NCBI GenBank assembly: GCA_046732855.1
Contig: JBKPNX010000164.1
Span: 1 to 29,267 of the forward strand
Origin: JBKPNX01 sp046732855
Lineage (GTDB): Bacteria; Pseudomonadota; Alphaproteobacteria; Geminicoccales; Geminicoccaceae
Direction: 5' to 3'
Length of the DNA stretch: 29,267 nucleotides
Made by a program: the position numbers and the translations under genes. Of the stretch, positions 9,969 through 16,169 are shown piece by piece (position 1 is the stretch's first letter; each line of letters starts with the position of its first letter). The notes under the pieces were generated by a model. The model was not told the origin of the DNA and ran no database searches. It worked only from the letters and a program-made list of their open reading frames with translations.

Positions 9969-10793
9969 CTACTGCAGCAACCGCAGCAGGTTCTGGGGCA
10001 GCTGATTGGCCTGAGCGAGCATCGCCACGCCCGACTGCATCAGCACCTGCTTGCTGGTGAAGTTGGTGATCTCGGCCGCGAGGTCGAGGTCGAGCAGCGT
10101 GCTGCGCGCTGCCTCGGAATTCTCGATCGCAACCTCGAGGTTGGCCGCCGCGTAGTCCAACCGGTTCTGGGCGGCGCCGATGTCGGCACGCGCGGTGTTC
10201 AGCGTGTCGATCGCGCCGCTGATGTTGGTCAACGCGGTGGCGGCGTTGGTCGTGTCGGTGATGTCGTCGCCATCGACCCCGAGGTCGGCCGCCGTGACGC
10301 CCGAGATGGTGAAGGTCAGGTCGTCCTCCGTCGCCACGGTGCCGGTGCCGATCTTGAAGGTCAGCGTGGTGTCGGCATTGATCAGCTTGGTACCGTTGAA
10401 CTCGGTGTCATTGGCGACGCGGTCGATTTCCGCGACCAGCGCCTGGAACTCGGTGTCAAGGAAGCCGCGCTCGGTGTCGCCGAGGTTCTGCGACGCCGCC
10501 TGCATGGCGAGCACGCGCATCCGGGTCAGGATGTCGGACAGGGTGCTCATCGCGCCGTCGGCGATCTGCAGCATCGAGTTGGCCTGGCCGGCATTGATCA
10601 CGGCCTGCTTCAGGCCCATGACCTCGGACTGCATGCGCGAGCCGATCGCCATCGACGCGGCGTCGTCGCGCGCCGAAACCACGCGCTTGCCGATCGACAG
10701 CTTGGCGAGCGAGTTCGAGGCCGCGGTGTCAGTGGCCGCCAGATTGCGATGGGCCACGTTGGCGGCGTAGTTCGAAACGACATTCAATGGCAT
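9969..10793 (-). CDS. fliC: flagellin
   Basis: The filament subunit, exported by the flagellar type III apparatus. It is short (274 residues), with conserved terminal D0/D1 helices and little room for surface-exposed D2/D3 domains. N-terminal hallmarks are SLAKLSIGKRVVSARDDAAS and MAIGSRMQSEVMGLKQA. The C-terminus ends LMQSGVAMLAQANQLPQNLL and RLLQ. I chose the ATG reading MPLNVVSNYAANVAHRNL because AGGAGG lies eight bases upstream. Thirty-one upstream codons in the open frame do not resemble flagellin. A sigma-54 promoter lies upstream and a strong hairpin downstream. Confidence 0.95.
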   Translation of the reverse strand: MPLNVVSNYAANVAHRNLAATDTAASNSLAKLSIGKRVVSARDDAASMAIGSRMQSEVMGLKQAVINAGQANSMLQIADGAMSTLSDILTRMRVLAMQAASQNLGDTERGFLDTEFQALVAEIDRVANDTEFNGTKLINADTTLTFKIGTGTVATEDDLTFTISGVTAADLGVDGDDITDTTNAATALTNISGAIDTLNTARADIGAAQNRLDYAAANLEVAIENSEAARSTLLDLDLAAEITNFTSKQVLMQSGVAMLAQANQLPQNLLRLLQ

Positions 10794-10875
10794 CAGAGTC
10801 CCTCCTACTTGGACGGTACCTACGCGAGCGGCTACCTGCCGCGAGCCCGGCGCGTGGCCGGACGTCAACGAAGTC

Positions 10876-10890
10876 GCAAGCCGCATGCCA
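10876..10890 (-). promoter_or_regulatory. sigma-54 (RpoN) promoter of flagellin
   Basis: The minus strand reads TGGCATGCGGCTTGC, matching the -24/-12 consensus TGGCACG-N4-TTGC at every fixed position but one, with exact GG-to-GC spacing. The predicted leader is about 70 bases. The rest of the 337-base divergent gap (10794-11130) shows no gene, and I found no certain promoter for the sulfotransferase-like gene. Confidence 0.68.
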
Positions 10891-11130
10891 GAGCGGCGAA
10901 GTGAGCCCGATCAACAGGTTGCGCCCGGGGCAGGGGCCCTGCGCGCCAGATCGAGCAGGCAAAATCTGCCGGGTGCCACCAACCGGGCGGCAACAATTAC
11001 CGAGACGAGTGCTGCACGGGATCACGGTCCGGCCGATCGCCGGCGCATCTACAGTTCACGCCGGGTAGTAAGTCGTTAACCGACGCTCGCCAAGATCCGC
11101 CGCGCGGATCTGCGAGGGAGACCGCCGCCG

Positions 11131-11991
11131 ATGTCCAGTGTTCTACGCGCGCGTTGTTCCGAGGAGACGGCGCCGATGGTCGCACCGCAGCGACGGGCTG
11201 TGCGGCCCATGCTGCGCCTCGTGCACCACATGGCCCGCTCCGGCGGCACCCTGTTCAGCCGGTGCCTGGGCTGCATGTCGGGGGTGTTGCTGCTCAGCGA
11301 GATTCATCCGCTCGGCACGGCCCAGTTCAACCCCCTGGTGCAGGCGCAACGCTGGTACGGACTACTGTCGAGCCAGGACCTCGCGGAGCTGAAGGCGCGT
11401 GGCCGCATCGCCTTCGTCGACGCCATCGACCTGATCTACCGGCGCGCCGTCGACGCCGGGCAGCGGCTCGTGATCCGCGACTGGAGCCATCTTGACTTCA
11501 CCGGAGTGCCGTTCGTCGCCAATCCGGCGTACCGGCTGCTGACCGCGGAGGCGCTGGCCAGCCGCTTCGAGCTGCGCCAGGTGTGCACGGTGCGCCATCC
11601 GCTCGACCAATGGCTGAGCCTGCGCAAGCTGGCGGTAGTCCACGGCAAGCTCACGCTCGACACCTTCCTCGCAGGCTACCGGCGCTTCGCCGAACAGGCG
11701 CGGGAGATAGGATTTTTCCGCTACGAAGATTTCGCGGCTGACCCGAGCGCGATCATGAAGGAGCTGTGCCGTCGCCTGGAGGTGCGCTTCGATCGCCACT
11801 TCACGGAGCGCTGGTCGAGCTATGCCTCAGTCACCGGGGACGTGGCGGGCAGCCGCAGCGGCTGCGCCATCGAGCTGCCGCCCCGCCGCCCGGTGGAACC
11901 CGGTCTGCTCGATCAGCTGGCGGCCAGCGCCGACTACCGTACGAGCCTCGAAATCCTCGGCTACGCCCATCCGGGCGCGGGCGGTTCCTGA
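11131..11991 (+). CDS. sulfotransferase-like protein
   Basis: A 286-residue protein with the outline of PAPS-dependent sulfotransferases. A phosphate-binding loop near residues 31-47 reads RLVHHMARSGGTLFSRCL (family pattern R-SG-T/S-L/W). Further on come VCTVRHPLDQWLSLRK, which resembles the 3'-phosphate-binding R-x-P-xxx-xxS segment, and FFRYEDFAADP, a motif common near the C-terminus of this superfamily. Family members transfer sulfuryl groups to sugars, proteins or small molecules. The acceptor here is unknown. GAGGGAG precedes the ATG by about ten bases; a later ATG at codon 16 is an alternative. It diverges from flagellin, so filament or cell-surface glycan modification is a reasonable guess. 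Confidence 0.65.
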   Translation: MSSVLRARCSEETAPMVAPQRRAVRPMLRLVHHMARSGGTLFSRCLGCMSGVLLLSEIHPLGTAQFNPLVQAQRWYGLLSSQDLAELKARGRIAFVDAIDLIYRRAVDAGQRLVIRDWSHLDFTGVPFVANPAYRLLTAEALASRFELRQVCTVRHPLDQWLSLRKLAVVHGKLTLDTFLAGYRRFAEQAREIGFFRYEDFAADPSAIMKELCRRLEVRFDRHFTERWSSYASVTGDVAGSRSGCAIELPPRRPVEPGLLDQLAASADYRTSLEILGYAHPGAGGS

Positions 11992-12050
11992 TCGACGGCG
12001 CCCGTTCCGCCGGGCCCCGTCAGGCGGGAGGGCCTTATCCGGCGCAGCGA

Positions 12051-13178
12051 TCAGCCGCCGACGAAGCGCTCGATCAGCTGGTTGACGTCGGCCGCCTTCT
12101 CCATGTGCACCATGTGGCCGGCGTCGTCGAACACCTCTACCCGGACGCGCGCCGGCAAGCCTTCGCTGTGGCTGACCGGGATGACCCGGTCCTGCCGGCC
12201 CCAGATCACCTGGACCGGCGCGGCCAGCTCGCCGAGCCGGCCGGTCAGTTGTAGCGCCTGCTGGCCGCCAGCGAACGTGCCCTCGATGATTCGATTCAGC
12301 GCCGCTTCGACGCCGTCGAGGCGCTTGAACTTCAGCACGTCCTCGATCATCTCGCGCGACACCATCGCGGGATCGGCGACCAGCATCTCGAGCACCGGCT
12401 GCAGCTGCTTGCGCCGGCCTGCCGCCATGAAGCCGTCGATGTACGCCATGTTGATCTCCGGGCCGAGGCCGGCAGAGCAGATGGCGGTCACCGACGCAAC
12501 CCGGTCGGCGTGGTTCAGGGCCAGATCCAGAGCGATCGCGCCGCCGAGCGAATGGCCGACCAGATGGGCCTTGGCGATGCCCTTCGCGTCCATGAAGTCG
12601 AGCACCGCAGCGGCGAGCGCGCCGACGTGGACCTGGCCGGCGCCGAGCTCCTTGCTCGAACCGCCGTGGCCGGGCAGATCGAGGGTATAGGTAGGGCGGT
12701 CGGCGGCGAGCGCTTCCTGATTGAACTGCCAGTTGTTCAGGTCGCCGCCAAAACCATGGATGAACACGATCGGGACACCCGCGCCCTCGCCGAGCGTCAG
12801 ATAGCGGATCCGCCGGCCGCCCGCCTCGATGGTCTCCGGCTCCGGCGCCTCGGCGCCGGCCTCCGCGGCGTGCGCGGCGAACTCCTCCTGAAACTTGGCG
12901 ACGAAGGCGTCGAGCTCCCCTTCGGGCACTGAGGTGTCGGCGACCACGCCGAGCAGCGCGCCGACCGGCACGGTCTCGCCCTCGCCCACGACGATCCGGC
13001 GCAGCGGTCCGGCGACCGGGCTCTCAAACACGTTCGCAATCTTCGATGTCTCAATGTCGAGGATCTCGTCGCCCGCCTTGATCTCGGCGCCCGCCTCGAC
13101 CAACCACTTGGCGACCATTCCCTCCTGCATCGCCAGCCCCCATTTCGGCATGACGATCGGCCTGATCGCATCGCTCAT
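12051..13178 (-). CDS. acoC: acetoin dehydrogenase E2-type component: lipoyl domain fused to alpha/beta hydrolase
   Basis: A 375-residue AcoC-like subunit. Residues 1-80 form a lipoyl domain (MPKWGLAMQEGMVAKW, with the lipoylated Lys46 in DIETSKIANV). A Glu/Ala-rich linker of about 85-120 follows. From about 130 the protein is an alpha/beta hydrolase, with oxyanion motif HGFGG (141-145), nucleophile Ser210 in GHSLGG, a later Asp in WGRQDRVIP and His in DDAGHMVHMEK. This is the known AcoC layout, with no CAT-type E2 core. It would take the acetyl group formed by AcoA/AcoB on lipoate and pass it to CoA. CAGGAGGGGG supports the chosen ATG. It is separated from acoB by 631 bases, unusual for an aco operon. 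Confidence 0.87.
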   Translation of the reverse strand: MSDAIRPIVMPKWGLAMQEGMVAKWLVEAGAEIKAGDEILDIETSKIANVFESPVAGPLRRIVVGEGETVPVGALLGVVADTSVPEGELDAFVAKFQEEFAAHAAEAGAEAPEPETIEAGGRRIRYLTLGEGAGVPIVFIHGFGGDLNNWQFNQEALAADRPTYTLDLPGHGGSSKELGAGQVHVGALAAAVLDFMDAKGIAKAHLVGHSLGGAIALDLALNHADRVASVTAICSAGLGPEINMAYIDGFMAAGRRKQLQPVLEMLVADPAMVSREMIEDVLKFKRLDGVEAALNRIIEGTFAGGQQALQLTGRLGELAAPVQVIWGRQDRVIPVSHSEGLPARVRVEVFDDAGHMVHMEKAADVNQLIERFVGG

Positions 13179-13469
13179 GGCTCCCCCTCCTGTTCTTGCT
13201 CTATCGCCGATCGCCGGTGGCTCGTGTCGGCACTGAAGGTGGCTCGCGGCAGCACCCTTCGTTTTCTTCACTAGCGCTGATTTCCCCGGCTCCTGTCGAC
13301 TCTGCAGGTTGGTCGCGGCAGTTGCTCCTTAGGCGATGCCCGGATCTTCGCCGATCTGGTTGGCAAGGCGTCATCGACGCTGACCCCGCGCTAGCGCCCC
13401 GGCGGGATCGCCTCGGGCGCTACGCCCTTAACCGAGCATTAACCTCCACAGGTCAAGTCTCTCTACGGT

Positions 13470-13544
13470 TGGTCCATGCGACCGTGGGAGTCCACGCGCT
13501 GTGGCGCTGGGTCGGCGCACGGATTCCCAGGATCGCATGGACCA
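13470..13544. repeat. large imperfect inverted repeat in the acoB-acoC gap
   Basis: Arms at 13470-13499 and 13515-13544 pair over 30 bases with five mismatches around a 15-base loop. The outer ends are TGGTCCATGCGA and TCGCATGGACCA. A transcript from acoB toward acoC would fold into a long stem. No U-run follows. It could be an attenuator, a processing site or a small mobile repeat. Confidence 0.75.
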
Positions 13545-13709
13545 GCAGACAAGGACATTTTGGGCGCCAGTAGTTACTCAACGGTTAACGGACCGCCGCA
13601 GCTTTTGCACAAAGATGCCCTGGCGCCACGGTGGCCGGTCGTCGCCCCGGCATAGGAGGCTCGTGGTTCTCCGCTGCGTGCAGCCTCGAAGGTGGATTCT
13701 GCGTCCTGC

Positions 13710-13783
13710 ACGCCAGCTCGTTCCGTCCGCTCAGTGCTCCATCGCCCTGCGCACCGGGGCTTCGTTCTTGGCCGGGTTCCCTC
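13710..13783 (-). pseudogene. duplicated 3' end of acoB
   Basis: This stretch aligns with the true acoB end at 13789-13862, with 37 of 45 bases identical across the best part. Translated in a shifted frame it ends NPAKNEAPVRRAMEH and then stop, against SPAKIEAAVRRTMDN and then stop for acoB. It therefore looks like an old tandem duplication of the last codons, stop included. The rest of the 631-base acoB-acoC gap holds the inverted repeat and nothing else I can assign. Confidence 0.7.
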
Positions 13784-13809
13784 GCAGACGCCGGCTCGTT
13801 TGCCGCCGC

Positions 13810-14817
13810 TCAGTTGTCCATCGTTCTGCGCACCGCCGCCTCGATCTTGGCCGGGCTCGGGATGTACAAATCCTCGAGGTCGGGCGAGAACGGCACCGGC
13901 GCATGCGGCGCGGTGACCATCTGGATCGGCGCCTTGAGTGCCTTGAACACATTCTGCGCGGCGAGACCGGCGATGTCGCTCGCCATGCTGCAGCGCGGAT
14001 GGGCCTCGTCGACCACCACGAGCCGCCCGGTCTCCTCGATGCACTCGAGCACGGTGTCGGTATCGAGCGGCGAGGTGGTGCGTGGATCGACCACGGTGCA
14101 GCTGATGCCGTCCTTCGCCAGCTGGTCGGCGACCTGGTTGGAGAAGCCGACCATGCGCCCGAACGCGACAATGGTCACGTCGTCGCCCTCCCGGGTCAGG
14201 TTCGCCTCGCCGAACGGGATCGTGTACGGCTCGTCCGGCACCTCCTCTTCGACGTCGTACATCGCCTTGTGCTCGAAGAAGATCACCGGATCGTCGTCGC
14301 GGATCGACTGAATCAGCAGGCCCTTCGCTTCATACGGCGAGCTCGGCAGGACCACCTTCAGGCCGGGGATGTGGGTGAAGATCGGGTAGAGGCACTGGCT
14401 GTGCTGCGAGGCGGCACGAAAGCCGGCGCCGTACATGGTGCGCACGACCAAGGGCGTGGTCGCCTTGCCGCCGAACATGTAGCGGAACTTGGCAGCCTGG
14501 TTGAAGATCTGGTCGAAGCAGACGCCGAAGAAATCGACGAACATCAGCTCGGCCACGGGCCGCAGCCCGGTCGCCGCCGCGCCCGCCGCGGCGCCGACGA
14601 AGGCGCTCTCGGTGATCGGCGTGTCGAGCACGCGATCCCGCCCGAAGATCGGCTCTAGCCCCTTGGTCACGCCGAGCGGGCCGCCCCAGGCATCGTCCTC
14701 GCCGGGTGAGCCCATGCCGCCGGCGATGTCCTCGCCCATGATGATCACGCGGTGGTCGCGCTCCATCTCCTGCCGGAGCGCCTCGTTGATCGCCTGCCGG
14801 TACGATTTCTTGGACAT
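13810..14817 (-). CDS. acoB: acetoin/2-oxo acid dehydrogenase E1 component, beta subunit
   Basis: A 335-residue E1-beta subunit, the usual size. With AcoA it forms the thiamine-diphosphate enzyme that cleaves acetoin to acetaldehyde and an acetyl group placed on lipoate. Visible family segments are MSKKSYRQAINEALRQEM, the cofactor-side Glu in VIIMGEDIAGGMG, RVLDTPITESAFVGAAAGAA, GLRPVAELMFVDF and the C-terminal transketolase domain (TIVAFGRMV, VVDPRTTSPLD, VVVDEAHPR). The start lies 12 bases after acoA, so the two are cotranscribed. The neighbouring lipoyl-hydrolase subunit favours acetoin dehydrogenase over pyruvate or branched-chain dehydrogenase. Confidence 0.92.
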   Translation of the reverse strand: MSKKSYRQAINEALRQEMERDHRVIIMGEDIAGGMGSPGEDDAWGGPLGVTKGLEPIFGRDRVLDTPITESAFVGAAAGAAATGLRPVAELMFVDFFGVCFDQIFNQAAKFRYMFGGKATTPLVVRTMYGAGFRAASQHSQCLYPIFTHIPGLKVVLPSSPYEAKGLLIQSIRDDDPVIFFEHKAMYDVEEEVPDEPYTIPFGEANLTREGDDVTIVAFGRMVGFSNQVADQLAKDGISCTVVDPRTTSPLDTDTVLECIEETGRLVVVDEAHPRCSMASDIAGLAAQNVFKALKAPIQMVTAPHAPVPFSPDLEDLYIPSPAKIEAAVRRTMDN

Positions 14818-14829
14818 GGTGCTCTCCGC

Positions 14830-15795
14830 TCAGTAGGAGGCGTAGACGTCGGTCAGGAGATCGGCCTCGGTCGGCGCCCGCGCCGCCTTCGCCGCGGCCA
14901 GCGCCTGATCGATGCTCTGCCTGGCCTCCTTGTCGATCTGGTCGAGCTGGGCGGGCTCGAGCAGTCCCGCCTCGGTGACCCGCTGGCGGAACAACGCGAG
15001 GCAGTCCTTCTCCGCCTTCAGCTTGTCGATCTCGCCGGGCGCGCGATAGGTCATGGCGTCGCCCTCGAAATGGCCGTAGTAGCGCATGAACTTGACGTGG
15101 AGCATGCTTGGCCCCTCGCCGGCGCGCGCCCGCTCGATCGACTCGCGCGCCGCGTCCCACACCTCGAAGAAGTCGTGACCGTCGACCCGGCGCGCGGGCA
15201 GGCCATAGGCCTTGCCGCGCTCGACCAGATCGCCCGCGCAGGCCCAGGAGCTGGACGTTGACTCGGCGTAGCCGTTGTCCTCGAACACGAAGACCGCCGG
15301 CAGATTCCAGACCTTGGCGAGGTTCATGCTCTCGAGGGTGGTGCCCTGGTTGGAGCCGCCGTCGCCGACGAAGGCGATCGCGACGCCGCCGGTCTTAAGC
15401 GTCTTCGCGGTCAGCGCTGCGCCGCAGATCAGGGGCGGGCCGCCGCCGACGATGCCGTTCGCGCCCATCATGCCTTTGGACAGATCGGCGATGTGCATCG
15501 AGCCGCCCTTGCCCCCGCACAGGCCGTCTTTACGGCCGAAGATCTCGGCCATCATGGCCTTGGGATCGCACCCCTTGGCGATACAGTGGCCATGCCCCCG
15601 GTGGGTCGAGGCGATGCAGTCCTTGTCGTTCAGGTGCATGCAGACGCCGACACCGGACGCTTCCTCGCCGGCGTACAGATGGACGAAACCCGGAATGTTG
15701 CCGGCCGAGAACTCCTCATGCACGGTGTCCTCGAACTCGCGGATCAGGCGCATCTGCCGATACGCCTTGAGCAACTCCTCGCGGCTTAGCTGCAC
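14830..15795 (-). CDS. acoA: acetoin/2-oxo acid dehydrogenase E1 component, alpha subunit
   Basis: A 321-residue E1-alpha subunit, the usual length for AcoA. The thiamine-diphosphate motif starts at GDG (144-146, in AFVGDGGSNQG) and ends at EDNGYAEST (172-180). Other family blocks are RLIREFEDTVHEEF, GFVHLYAGEEASGVG, STHRGHGHCIAKG and GGKGGSMHIADL. I chose a GTG start (VQLSREELLKAY) because GGGAG lies eight bases upstream. The open frame continues 37 codons further with no family similarity. It is the first gene of acoA-acoB-acoC. No acoR regulator, acoX or lipoamide dehydrogenase gene is in the window, and I see no clear -24/-12 promoter upstream. Confidence 0.92.
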   Translation of the reverse strand: MQLSREELLKAYRQMRLIREFEDTVHEEFSAGNIPGFVHLYAGEEASGVGVCMHLNDKDCIASTHRGHGHCIAKGCDPKAMMAEIFGRKDGLCGGKGGSMHIADLSKGMMGANGIVGGGPPLICGAALTAKTLKTGGVAIAFVGDGGSNQGTTLESMNLAKVWNLPAVFVFEDNGYAESTSSSWACAGDLVERGKAYGLPARRVDGHDFFEVWDAARESIERARAGEGPSMLHVKFMRYYGHFEGDAMTYRAPGEIDKLKAEKDCLALFRQRVTEAGLLEPAQLDQIDKEARQSIDQALAAAKAARAPTEADLLTDVYASY

Positions 15796-16012
15796 GGCTG
15801 GCTCCCTGCCTTGGCTGATCTTGGTCGCTTTGCACCGCCTCCCGCGGTCATCTCCGACCGGCCCGGCGCATCTCTTTTCCCTACTCCCGGTCGGCCGCTT
15901 CGGCAAGCGGAGGGTGCTTGACGCTTCGGCCTTTGCGCGCGGTCAGGTTGCGTCTGAGCTCGTCTGGGGCGCTGGCAGCAGGTGCAGCGCAGCGACCGGG
16001 CGGCCTGGGACG

Positions 16013-16151
16013 GTCAGCCCTTGACCGCGCCCAGCGTCAGGCCGCGCACAATGTAGCGCAGGGCGATCAGGGCGAGCAACACCGGCGGGATCATCGCGAT
16101 CAGGGAGCGCACCGCGACGAACAAGAACTGCATCGCGAGCGGCAAGGCGAC
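16013..16151 (-). pseudogene. degraded copy of the 3' end of the downstream-type ABC permease gene
   Basis: Positions 16013-16132 match 18512-18631, the 3' end of the intact permease gene, with about nine differences in 120 bases. The reading frame survives to the same end (RYIVRGLTLGAVKG and stop). At 16131-16151 the match jumps to 18765-18785 (the LPLAMPAI region), so this copy has lost about 134 internal bases. It has no 5' part. It lies directly after the Hsp70-TIR gene, so the intact gene and this fragment bracket that gene. Confidence 0.88.
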
Positions 16152-16169
16152 TCCCATCCAGCCTTCAGG

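Noticed and set aside
10970..10999. Second sigma-54 site (TGGCAC ... TTTTGCC) upstream of flagellin
   Set aside because: The GG-to-GC distance is five bases too long for RpoN binding.
15796..16012. Sigma-54 promoter for the aco operon
   Set aside because: Some aco operons use sigma-54, but no TGGC-N8-TTGC-like element with correct spacing is visible upstream of acoA.
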